From NCBI GenBank assembly GCA_937897645.1, contig CALCNV010000072.1, positions 1-54,899 on the forward strand: a DNA stretch of 54,899 nt, in the 5' to 3' direction. Under the pieces are notes generated by a model that worked only from the letters and a program-made list of their open reading frames with translations, had not been told where the DNA came from and searched no databases. The DNA is from an uncultured Lysobacteraceae bacterium (lineage in GTDB: Bacteria > Pseudomonadota > Gammaproteobacteria > Xanthomonadales > Xanthomonadaceae). Every line of letters begins with the position of its first letter. Within the stretch, counting starts at the first letter, position 1. Below, piece by piece: positions 44,565 through 51,710 of this stretch. The translations under genes and the position numbers were made by a program.

Positions 44565-46235
44565 ATGGAGAATGCGTTCAAGCTTGCCGCATGGCGCACC
44601 GGTTATCGCCGCGAATGGCTGATGAGCGACGTGCTGGCGGGAATCTCGGTCGCCGCCGTCGCGATCCCCATCTCGATCGCCTATTCGCAGCTGGCCGGCA
44701 TGCCGCCGGTGTATGGCCTGTATGCCAGCCTGTTGCCGCTGTTGGCCTATGCACTCTTGGGCTCGTCGCGCCAGTTGATCATCGCGCCGGATGCCGCCAC
44801 CTGCGCCATCGTGGCCGCCGTGGTGGCACCGTTGGCAGGCGGCGATCCCGCGCGCTACCTGACGCTGTCCGCGGCCTTGGCCATCATCGCCGGCGTGTTC
44901 TGCATCGCGGCCGGGCTGGCACGACTGGGCTTCCTCACCCATTTCCTGGCACGGCCCATCCTGACCGGCTACCTCAATGGCATCGCCCTCAGCATCATCG
45001 TCGGGCAACTCGGTTCGCTGTTCGGGTTCCGCGTGGAATCGGGCGGGTTTTTCCGGATGGCCTGGCGCTTCGCCACCCAACTGGAACAGACCCATGCCCC
45101 CACGCTGGCGATCGGCGCCGGCATGCTGGCGCTGCTGCTGGTGCTGGCGCGGATGGCACCGAAACTGCCTGGCCCACTGGTCGCGATGCTGGTTGGCATC
45201 GCCGGCTCGGCAGCCGTGGGCGCGGCCGCGTATGGCGTGAAGCTGCTCGGCGAAATTCCAGCGGGCCTGCCGGACCTGCGCATGCCGCGCCTGCTGGCCA
45301 GTGATTGGGAACCCTTGGCGATGGGCGCGATGGGACTGGCGCTCATCAGCTACAACAGCGCCATGGTCACCGCGCGTGGTTTCGCCGCGAAGAACCGCTA
45401 CGACATCAATCCCAACCAGGAATTCATTGCACTGGGTGTTGCCAACATCGGTGCCGGTGCACTGCAGGGCTTCGCGGTGAGTGGTGCCGATTCACGCACT
45501 GCCGTCAACGATTCGGTCGGCGGCAAGAGCCAAGTCGTCGGGCTGGTGGTGGCGATCGTGATCGCGCTGACGCTGCTGTTCTTCACCAAGCCCTTGAGCT
45601 GGCTGCCAGTGGCGGTGTTGTCCGCGGTGCTGATAAAAGCGGCACTGGGCCTGTTCGACCTGCGCGGCATGCTGGACCTGCGGCGCGTCAGTCCACAGGA
45701 ATTCCGGCTGTCGCTGTTCACCTTCCTGGGCGTCATCACCCTGGGCGTGCTGTCCGGTGTCGTGCTCGCGGTCGGCGCGGCGATCGTGCAACTGTTGATC
45801 AAGGGATCGGTGCCGCACGATGCGGTGCTGGGGCGCATGCCGGGCACGCGCGTGTATGCGGATGCCGCCACCAACCCGCAGGCCGAATCCTTCGCCGGCA
45901 TGGTCATCTACCGTCTCGACGCGGCGCTGGTGTTCTTCAATGCGGATCATTTCAAGTCGCGGGCCAGGGCAGTGGTGCAGCAGGCGGCACAACCGGTGCG
46001 CTATTTCGTGCTCGACGCCGAGACGATGCCGTACATGGACACGACCGGCGCAGCGAGCCTCGACCAGGTCCGCGTCGAGTTCAAGACCAGGGGCATCGTC
46101 ATGGCCATTGCAGCGGCCAAGGGTCCGGTCCGCGACATGCTTGAACGTACTGGCCTTGCCGGACAGGTCGGGGCGCACCGGTTGTTTGCATCAGTGGACG
46201 ATGCCGTCGAAGCATTCACCAACACGGGAGATTGA
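44565..46235 (+). CDS. SulP-family anion transporter with STAS domain
   Basis: A 556-residue inner-membrane transporter of the SLC26/SulP family, which moves sulfate, bicarbonate or other anions. The family signature spans AGISVAAVAIPISIAYSQLA and GMPPVYGLYASLLPLLAYAL. PGSR-like LLGSSRQLIIAPDAATCAIV and VSGADSRTAVNDSVGGKSQV follow, then a cytoplasmic STAS domain (about 440-550; RYFVLDAETMPYMDTTGAAS). Being in the FGE operon, it could carry sulfate released by the sulfatases or import a sulfur source; bicarbonate transport remains possible. Confidence 0.9.
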   Translation: MENAFKLAAWRTGYRREWLMSDVLAGISVAAVAIPISIAYSQLAGMPPVYGLYASLLPLLAYALLGSSRQLIIAPDAATCAIVAAVVAPLAGGDPARYLTLSAALAIIAGVFCIAAGLARLGFLTHFLARPILTGYLNGIALSIIVGQLGSLFGFRVESGGFFRMAWRFATQLEQTHAPTLAIGAGMLALLLVLARMAPKLPGPLVAMLVGIAGSAAVGAAAYGVKLLGEIPAGLPDLRMPRLLASDWEPLAMGAMGLALISYNSAMVTARGFAAKNRYDINPNQEFIALGVANIGAGALQGFAVSGADSRTAVNDSVGGKSQVVGLVVAIVIALTLLFFTKPLSWLPVAVLSAVLIKAALGLFDLRGMLDLRRVSPQEFRLSLFTFLGVITLGVLSGVVLAVGAAIVQLLIKGSVPHDAVLGRMPGTRVYADAATNPQAESFAGMVIYRLDAALVFFNADHFKSRARAVVQQAAQPVRYFVLDAETMPYMDTTGAASLDQVRVEFKTRGIVMAIAAAKGPVRDMLERTGLAGQVGAHRLFASVDDAVEAFTNTGD

Positions 46236-46236
46236 A

Positions 46237-46974
46237 ATGGGTACCAGCACGACCTTCAGAAAACTGGCAGCGGCTTTTATTCCGGCGAAACACGCGTGGC
46301 CCTTGTTCGCTGCCCTGGTGCTGTCCGGCCTGGCCGCGAACGCCGCCGCCGCGGAGCAGGCGTCAACGCACAACGCCGCATCCGCATCGGCATTGGACGA
46401 GGACGGCCTGCAGCCGGTCCGCATCAACGGGCTTGATCGGGTCCACGCCCGCCCGGATGCGGACCTGTCCGGCTACACCAAGGTCCTGCTGCCGCCCGTG
46501 TCCGTGGCCTTCCGCCGCAACTGGGGCCGTGGAATGAGCGGCAGCACGCGCGTTTCCTCCAACGATGCGCAACGCATCAAGGACCGGCTGGCCGCGCTGG
46601 TGCATGAAGAAATGGTGGCGGAACTGGCGAAGGGTGGTTACCAGGTCGTGGATGCGGCCGGCGATGACGTACTGGAGGTACGGATTTCAATCGAGAACCT
46701 CAACATCAACGCACCGGATGTGATGAGCGCCGGACGCTCACGCACCTACGCAATGTCCGTGGGCGAAATGACCCTGCAAGCCGAGCTGCGCGATTCCACC
46801 AGCGGCGACCTCATCGCGCGCATCCACGACCGTGAAGCCGGTCGCGAATACATGAACCTGCGCATGATCACGCGCGCCGACAACGTCGCCGAGGCGCGTA
46901 TCGCTGCACGCGGCTGGGGCGCCATCCTGCGCCAGCAGCTGGATCTTGCGAAGCAGATTGGCGCAAAGCCCTGA
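46237..46974 (+). CDS. DUF3313-type secreted protein
   Basis: A 245-residue exported protein with a signal peptide ending near AANAAAAEQ. The conserved start of the mature domain, DLSGYTKVLLPPVSVAFRRN, followed by DAQRIKDRLAALVHEEMVAE and DDVLEVRISIENLNINAPD, is the DUF3313 pattern. GGGAG lies eight bases before the ATG, immediately after the SulP stop; it is the last gene of the FGE operon. A palindrome at 47015-47040 follows. Role unknown; probably periplasmic or attached to the outer membrane, though no lipobox is visible. Confidence 0.75.
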   Translation: MGTSTTFRKLAAAFIPAKHAWPLFAALVLSGLAANAAAAEQASTHNAASASALDEDGLQPVRINGLDRVHARPDADLSGYTKVLLPPVSVAFRRNWGRGMSGSTRVSSNDAQRIKDRLAALVHEEMVAELAKGGYQVVDAAGDDVLEVRISIENLNINAPDVMSAGRSRTYAMSVGEMTLQAELRDSTSGDLIARIHDREAGREYMNLRMITRADNVAEARIAARGWGAILRQQLDLAKQIGAKP

Positions 46975-47014
46975 ACTCGCGGCAGCAGCACGCTTGCGGA
47001 ACGTGACCGCCAAA

Positions 47015-47040
47015 GGCATGCCTGTTCGAGCAGGCATGCC
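47015..47040. terminator. Hairpin between convergent FGE operon and DUF2092 operon
   Basis: Stem GGCATGCCTG (47015-47024) and its complement (47031-47040) around a TTCGAG loop. There is no clear T-run on either strand, so it may act as a bidirectional, factor-dependent stop or only stabilise RNA ends. Confidence 0.4.
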
Positions 47041-47073
47041 GCCAACCCGCATTGGGCAAGGTCGCGGCAGCCG

Positions 47074-47538
47074 CTATTTGACGGTGTAGCCGCGCCCTTC
47101 CATGCAGGCCGTGTAGGCCTTCGAAAATGTCGCCTGGCCGTTCTGGTACGCGCCCAGCTTCGCCTGGTAGTCCGCATTGGCAGAAGCCTGCGCACCCTGG
47201 TTGCGCACACCCTGGCGCACGCCGCCTGCAGTAGCGCCCACGGCGGCACCCTTGCCTGCATCATCGTCGATCAGCTCGCCTGCGACCGCGCCCACCGCGG
47301 CTCCGCGCAGCATGCCGCCGCGCGCCTTGGCCACCTGCGGCTTGGCCGGCGCTGGAGTCGCGGGATCGAATCCTGTTTCCTGCTTGGCCCACGCCTGGCA
47401 AGCGGACTTGTCGCTGCCTTGCTGCTGTGAACTTTGGCCTTTGGCCGGATACGCTACGGGTGCAGGTGTTTGCGCTGACACAGTAGTCAACGTTGCAAAG
47501 CCAAGCGCCAGGATGGATACAACCGTCACGATTCGCAT
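47074..47538 (-). CDS. Glycine-zipper (YMGG-like) secreted protein
   Basis: A 154-residue exported protein: signal peptide MRIVTVVSILALGFATLTTV, a short variable part, then a glycine zipper (RGGMLRGAAVGAVAGELIDD and GKGAAVGATAGGVRQGVRNQ) and a C-terminal helix with a Cys (FSKAYTACMEGRGYTVK) that may pair with the earlier Cys in SACQAWAKQE. Such proteins are often found in the outer membrane or periplasm. The start at 47538 has AAGGA eight bases upstream; an earlier ATG at 47556 has none. It is the last gene of the operon beginning with DUF2092, separated from the beta-barrel gene by a REP pair. Confidence 0.8.
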   Translation of the reverse strand: MRIVTVVSILALGFATLTTVSAQTPAPVAYPAKGQSSQQQGSDKSACQAWAKQETGFDPATPAPAKPQVAKARGGMLRGAAVGAVAGELIDDDAGKGAAVGATAGGVRQGVRNQGAQASANADYQAKLGAYQNGQATFSKAYTACMEGRGYTVK

Positions 47539-47559
47539 TGCAGGGTTCCTTTTCATAGG

Positions 47560-47622
47560 TGCGAGCTTGCCCGGATACTTTTGATCTATCGCCTGAAGCA
47601 TCCGAGCAAGCTCGGACCTGCA
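47560..47622. repeat. Second REP pair of the TCCGAGCAAGCTCGGA family
   Basis: The right unit (47599-47619) is identical over 21 bases to the unit at 17754-17774. The left unit (47560-47580, GTGCGAGCTTGCCCGGATAC...) is a degraded reverse copy. The pair lies inside the operon, between the beta-barrel gene and the glycine-zipper gene, where a hairpin could alter message stability. Confidence 0.65.
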
Positions 47623-47676
47623 GATGCAGGCCTCGGAACAGGCTGCGATGCGCAAGCCTGTTGATCGCGGCACTGC

Positions 47677-48435
47677 CTAGAAGTGGAATGCGTAGCCGAT
47701 CACCGGGCCGCTCATCACCAGGTCGATCTTCTTGTCACCCGGTTCCACTGCAACGTCCATGTGCCGATAGCCGAAGGCCCATGCGCCACGCTTCATCCTG
47801 TATTGCGCAAAGGCGGTGGCGTTCCAGGTGCCTTCCGTATCCCCGAACGACAGATCGCCGCGTGCCGACAGCGTCCACCGCTCCGACACATCCCAGGCGT
47901 AGCGTGCGCCGACCATGAAATCGGTGAAGGTGGCATTGACGTTGACGATGGCCGACGGCAGTTGCGGGTTGTCGGTGGGGTCAATCCCCACATTCAACTC
48001 CACGTCGATGGAGCGCACGCCTGCCAGCACCTCGATGCCTTTGTAACGTTCTTCACCCGGACTCCACACACCAGCCAGTTCAAACACGGTGGTATCCAGG
48101 TCCGATTCGGTCGTGAAAATCGGACGCGTCTTGTCGTTGGCAAGCCCCAGGTAAATGAAATCGGCAAGCACGCCGAAGTCATCGCCCTGGCCTTCCGCAT
48201 GGATCAGGAATGCGCCATCCAGCTTGTCGATGATGCCGCCGAAATCCGTCTGCGTGCTGCCGCCTACGATCGGCGGCACCGTGGTCTGCAGGTCGGTGCT
48301 GACGGTCGTGGCCCACACATACGGCGCCACCATCCAGTCCCATCCGGTATCGCCTTCTGCGGCATGGGCGGCAGGGGCCAGGGCGGCGAGGCAGGTGGCG
48401 GCGGCAAGCATCATCAGTGGCTGGTGCATCTTCAT
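47677..48435 (-). CDS. Outer-membrane beta-barrel protein
   Basis: A 252-residue protein with a signal peptide (MKMHQPLMMLAAATCLAALA, cleaved near AHA-AEG), alternating beta strands (DWMVAPYVWATTVSTDLQTT, GVLADFIYLGLANDK, DFMVGARYAWDVSERWTLSA) and a terminal Phe (GPVIGYAFHF), the BamA signal. Probably an 8- to 12-strand barrel. AGGGGA lies eight bases before the ATG. It sits inside the DUF2092 operon. Transport or adhesion function cannot be told from sequence. Confidence 0.8.
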   Translation of the reverse strand: MKMHQPLMMLAAATCLAALAPAAHAAEGDTGWDWMVAPYVWATTVSTDLQTTVPPIVGGSTQTDFGGIIDKLDGAFLIHAEGQGDDFGVLADFIYLGLANDKTRPIFTTESDLDTTVFELAGVWSPGEERYKGIEVLAGVRSIDVELNVGIDPTDNPQLPSAIVNVNATFTDFMVGARYAWDVSERWTLSARGDLSFGDTEGTWNATAFAQYRMKRGAWAFGYRHMDVAVEPGDKKIDLVMSGPVIGYAFHF

Positions 48436-48538
48436 TTTCTATGTCCCCTCACAAGGGCGTGGTGATTGAAGTCTTGCAATGGATCGGCAGCAACGCAGCC
48501 CGCGTCATGCCACGGGTTGCGCATGCCCGTGGCGGGCC

Positions 48539-48946
48539 TCATCCCGACGCAGGGCCAGCGCGCGTGTTTCGCAGGCATATGACGCACCAGATGGCCAGTG
48601 CAGCGTGCAGGAACACGACCGGCCAAACGCCAACGCCATCCAGCCCGAAGCCCATGCGCGCATGCAGCAGCACGGCCGCGACGCCCACGTTGTAGAACAG
48701 CATTGCCGCCACCAGGGCACGCACGCTGCGGCTGGCCGCATCATCGCGAGCCAACCAGCATGCGATGCCCAGCGACAACAGGGCGACGCCGGCCATGCGT
48801 GCGACCACCAGGCCGATAGGCGTATCCAGTGGTGCGCCGACCAGCAACGTTGCGGAAAGCGACGGCAATGCCAACAGTGCAAGGCCCGCGCCGAGTTCTA
48901 TCAACGCGGTTGCGGTCAGCAAGGCTCGCGAGGAACTCTTCACCAT
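48539..48946 (-). CDS. Small four-helix membrane protein
   Basis: A 135-residue integral membrane protein with four hydrophobic helices (LLTATALIELGAGLALLALP; IGLVVARMAGVALLSLGIAC; ALVAAMLFYNVGVAAVLLHA; WPVVFLHAALAIWCVICLR). AGGA lies about six bases before the ATG at 48946; the frame extends upstream to 49018 without family-like sequence. It is part of the DUF2092 operon. Family not identified; short membrane proteins of this shape are common and mostly undefined. Confidence 0.7.
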   Translation of the reverse strand: MVKSSSRALLTATALIELGAGLALLALPSLSATLLVGAPLDTPIGLVVARMAGVALLSLGIACWLARDDAASRSVRALVAAMLFYNVGVAAVLLHARMGFGLDGVGVWPVVFLHAALAIWCVICLRNTRAGPASG

Positions 48947-49024
48947 GGGCCGTCCTGCCGAAGGGATGCGGTCGTGGCGAACGCACTGGCTGGTATCGCC
49001 TTCAATACTGCGACCCATTGCATG

Positions 49025-49663
49025 TCACGGATTCACGACCACGTACACCACATCGTTGCCTGACCATGATTTCTCGTAATACACGCTGCCGCAGTAGTAG
49101 TACGGCAAGGCGCCGCGATACACCGTCGTGCAGCCTGGTGGCAAGGCGTAGTAATAGGAACCCATGACAGCGGCGGTGGTCACGGCGACGGCGCCAATCG
49201 CAATGCCCGCCGCTATGGGGTGATGGTAATAGCCACCGTGGCCGTAGCCATAGCCACCGTCGATATCGATGTTGACGTCGTTGCCGATGTTCACGTTGCC
49301 GGTATTTATATTCCCGGTGTTGATGTTGCCGCGGTTGACGTTCCCGGTATTCACGTTGCCACGGTTGACATTGCCGGCGTTCGCGTTGCCTTGGTAGCCG
49401 CCGCCGCTGGGTCGTGACGCGGCATGGTTGGCACCGGATACAGAAGCCTGCGCCTTGCGCCCGCCACCGCCACCGCCACCGCCTGCGCGTGCAGCACCGC
49501 CTCCACCGCCGCCCGCGCGTGCCGCGCCGCCACCGCCGCCACGCGCGTCTGCGTCGGGGATGCTGGCGACCAGGCCGGCGGCAAGCATTGCAATGCTGAA
49601 CAGGAAAAGCACCGTCAGGCGCATGTGGCGTTTCGCGTACGAGTAGTCGTGTTTGCTGCTCAT
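49025..49663 (-). CDS. Secreted Gly-rich protein with a G-N-x-N-x pentapeptide repeat
   Basis: A 212-residue exported protein. After a signal peptide (RLTVLFLFSIAMLAAGLVAS) come glycine runs separated by AARA, then a five-residue repeat of the form G-N-[VI]-N-[TRI] (about residues 95-130, roughly seven units), and then a hydrophobic segment (IAAGIAIGAVAVTTAAVMGS). A C-terminal block, LPPGCTTVYRGALPYYYCG followed by VVYVVVNP, has two Cys likely to be paired. The repeat resembles pentapeptide-repeat beta helices and mycobacterial N-x-G repeats, but it is too short to assign. AGGAG precedes the ATG. It starts 12 bases after the DUF2092 stop. Confidence 0.78.
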   Translation of the reverse strand: MSSKHDYSYAKRHMRLTVLFLFSIAMLAAGLVASIPDADARGGGGGAARAGGGGGGAARAGGGGGGGGRKAQASVSGANHAASRPSGGGYQGNANAGNVNRGNVNTGNVNRGNINTGNINTGNVNIGNDVNIDIDGGYGYGHGGYYHHPIAAGIAIGAVAVTTAAVMGSYYYALPPGCTTVYRGALPYYYCGSVYYEKSWSGNDVVYVVVNP

Positions 49664-49675
49664 GTCGTTCTCCTG

Positions 49676-50482
49676 TCAGGGCGCGCCGGTGTCTGCGGCG
49701 GAGGTTTTGGCGAGCGCAATCTCCATCGCGCCTTCGGGAGCGGTGAAGGCGAACGTGGAACTGGTGATCGCAGGCTTCAGGTTCCAGTGCAGTACCGCCT
49801 GGTACTGCGGGTCGCCGACCTCGTAACGGGTGGTGATGAGGATCTTGCAGGGCAGTGCGCGCGCGCCCTGCTCTACCCACAGCTGCCAGTCGATGCTGGC
49901 CTGGCGGAAAGCCAGGTGGTCGCAGGTCCTGCCGTCGATTTCGGATTGACCGACCAGGATGCCGCCGCGCACGCCTTCAGTCAGCGTGCCGACGCTGCCC
50001 TGGTACAGCACGTCGATGAGCGGCATTTCCACGCCCATATCCAGCAACAGCGGGACCAGCGCAGCCAGGGTATCCGGTGCCTGGGTGCGCACATACGCCT
50101 GGTCATCGGGCGAATACATCGCCAGCGTGGCCCCGTCGTAGACGATGGTGCGGTTGCGCTCGTCACCCGAGATCTCGGCACGCAGCTTGCCCGGCTTCTG
50201 CACCACCAGGGTGGACTGCTCGTTGTTCTGCAGCTTGTAGCCAAGCGCCATCACTTCATCACGGGTCACGTCGGCGGTGATGGAAAAGGTATTGGTTGCC
50301 CGTAGCGTGGCGGTCATGCGGTCCAGCACCGCCTGCGCTTCGGGTGAAACCACCTGCGATGGAACCTGTGCCGGTCCCGCGGCTGGCGTCGAGCCTGCCT
50401 CCTGGGCCGACAGTGGCATCGAAAGCGCCAGCAGCAGTGCCGTGAACAGCAGTCGCCGCGCTTTGGTCGTGGAAAATTTCAT
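49676..50482 (-). CDS. DUF2092-type periplasmic protein (LolA-like fold)
   Basis: A 268-residue exported protein with a signal peptide (RRLLFTALLLALSMPLSAQ). The mature part, AQAVLDRMTATLRATNTFSI, KPGKLRAEISGDERNRTIVY, DGATLAMYSPDDQAYVRTQA and WVEQGARALPCKILITTRYE, is the DUF2092 pattern, related to the LolA/LolB half-barrel that binds lipids or lipoprotein acyl chains. It is the first gene of a five-gene minus-strand operon (DUF2092, Gly/Asn repeat, four-helix membrane, beta-barrel, glycine-zipper), headed by regulon motif site C. Confidence 0.82.
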   Translation of the reverse strand: MKFSTTKARRLLFTALLLALSMPLSAQEAGSTPAAGPAQVPSQVVSPEAQAVLDRMTATLRATNTFSITADVTRDEVMALGYKLQNNEQSTLVVQKPGKLRAEISGDERNRTIVYDGATLAMYSPDDQAYVRTQAPDTLAALVPLLLDMGVEMPLIDVLYQGSVGTLTEGVRGGILVGQSEIDGRTCDHLAFRQASIDWQLWVEQGARALPCKILITTRYEVGDPQYQAVLHWNLKPAITSSTFAFTAPEGAMEIALAKTSAADTGAP

Positions 50483-50550
50483 GTCGCCTCCTGGTTATGG
50501 CCACCGCTGCCCGGGCAGCGGCAAACTCGCCGCGCGCGGTCGTGGTGCAC

Positions 50551-50589
50551 AGGTTAGGAGGCCTTCACGGCCGGCGACATTGGACCTTG
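50551..50589 (-). promoter_or_regulatory. Regulon motif site C upstream of the DUF2092 operon
   Basis: Minus strand: CAAGGTCCAAT at 50579-50589 (10 of 11 match to CTAGGTCCAAT), then 22 bases to TAACCT at 50551-50556, then about 70 bases to the start codon. Same order and spacing as sites A, B and D. The rest of the 50483-50709 gap shows no gene. Confidence 0.6.
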
Positions 50590-50709
50590 ATCCCATCGGG
50601 GCCAGCAGCCTGGCTGCCCATGGCCTGCACGCGGCCCAGGCCATGCACTGGCGTCTGCGGCTTCGTCAGCAGGCAGGCATGCGCCCTGCCGGATGCGGCA
50701 GGTGCTTGC

Positions 50710-51525
50710 TCAGAAGCGGCCGACCAACTGCAGCTGTAGCCCTGAGAAATTGAGGTCCACCTTGCCGTTGAAGTCGTTCTTTTCCGCATCGGCGCGGATA
50801 CGGCTGACCGAATACTGCAGGCGTGCCCCCACATGCTCCCAGGGGAAATACTCGAGCCCCGCATTGGTATCGAGCACGTCGGCATCGACGTCGCCGATTT
50901 TCGCCGTGAAGGCGGAGACATCACCAAAGAAACGCCAGCCATCGCCGAAGGCACGCCGGTAGCTGACGCCGATCTTCGGCGCAGGCAGGTCCGCCGAAGA
51001 GGAGACGCGGCGCTCGACCGACTGCTCACCGTCGGTCGCTTCGGCCCGCACCTCCAGGTCAAGCGAGTAGTTGACGGCACCGATGTTGATGCCGAACGCC
51101 TGGTTGGGCACGGAGTGCACCCACCAGGTATAGGTCAGGTCATACGCGTCGTAGCCCAGCTTGCTGTCGACCGCGGCCCCGATGTTGAAGGTTTCGTCCT
51201 CGATGATGATCTCGCGATCAATCGTGCGCGAGCCCGAAACATCATCGCCATAGTAGGAAAAATCGAACTGGTGGTGCTCGAACGGCCGCCAGCCGACGGA
51301 GAAATAGCCGATGCCACTGTCCAGGTCCAGGCCGAGATCATTCGACAGGCTGATCTCGCCGCCATCGGCGCTGGTGCCATCGACGCGCAGGTCGGCGTCC
51401 AGGTCCAGCGCGAAACTGCCCACGCCTACGCTCCAGGTATCCAGCGCCTCGACTTCCACGGCCTGCGCCGTCGCGCAAAAACCGGAGACGGCAAGGCACA
51501 ACGCGGCAACGGGCACGATCTTCAT
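50710..51525 (-). CDS. Outer-membrane beta-barrel protein
   Basis: A 271-residue protein with a signal peptide (MKIVPVAALCLAVSGFCATA) and regularly spaced amphipathic strands (GIGYFSVGWRPFEHHQFDFS, YDLTYTWWVHSVPNQAFGIN, FFGDVSAFTAKIGDVDADVL), ending in LQLQLVGRF with terminal Phe. It is predicted to be a beta-barrel exported by the BAM complex. I start at the ATG at 51525; the frame continues to 51675 without a ribosome site. It lies 185 bases after the patatin gene in the same direction; a TATAGT box at 51626-51631 (minus) may be its own -10. No clear copy of the regulon motif precedes it. Confidence 0.78.
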   Translation of the reverse strand: MKIVPVAALCLAVSGFCATAQAVEVEALDTWSVGVGSFALDLDADLRVDGTSADGGEISLSNDLGLDLDSGIGYFSVGWRPFEHHQFDFSYYGDDVSGSRTIDREIIIEDETFNIGAAVDSKLGYDAYDLTYTWWVHSVPNQAFGINIGAVNYSLDLEVRAEATDGEQSVERRVSSSADLPAPKIGVSYRRAFGDGWRFFGDVSAFTAKIGDVDADVLDTNAGLEYFPWEHVGARLQYSVSRIRADAEKNDFNGKVDLNFSGLQLQLVGRF

Positions 51526-51710
51526 GACGTTATCTCTCACGATGGGTTGGAAGTGACTGTCGGACAAGGCGTCCCTGCCGCCTGGCGACACGACTGGAAT
51601 CCCCACCAGCCTGTTCCCTGCCCGGACTATACGCCCGATCAACGCAGTGATTCCAGCCGGGCAGACCACACCCAAAATACGGCGCTCATCGCATGGAAAT
51701 CGCAGGCCCG

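Noticed and set aside
49277..49390. Regular short repeats resembling a CRISPR array.
   Set aside because: Units are ~15 bases, in frame, and encode a continuous pentapeptide pattern in a gene with a signal peptide and ribosome site. There are no spacers and no cas genes.
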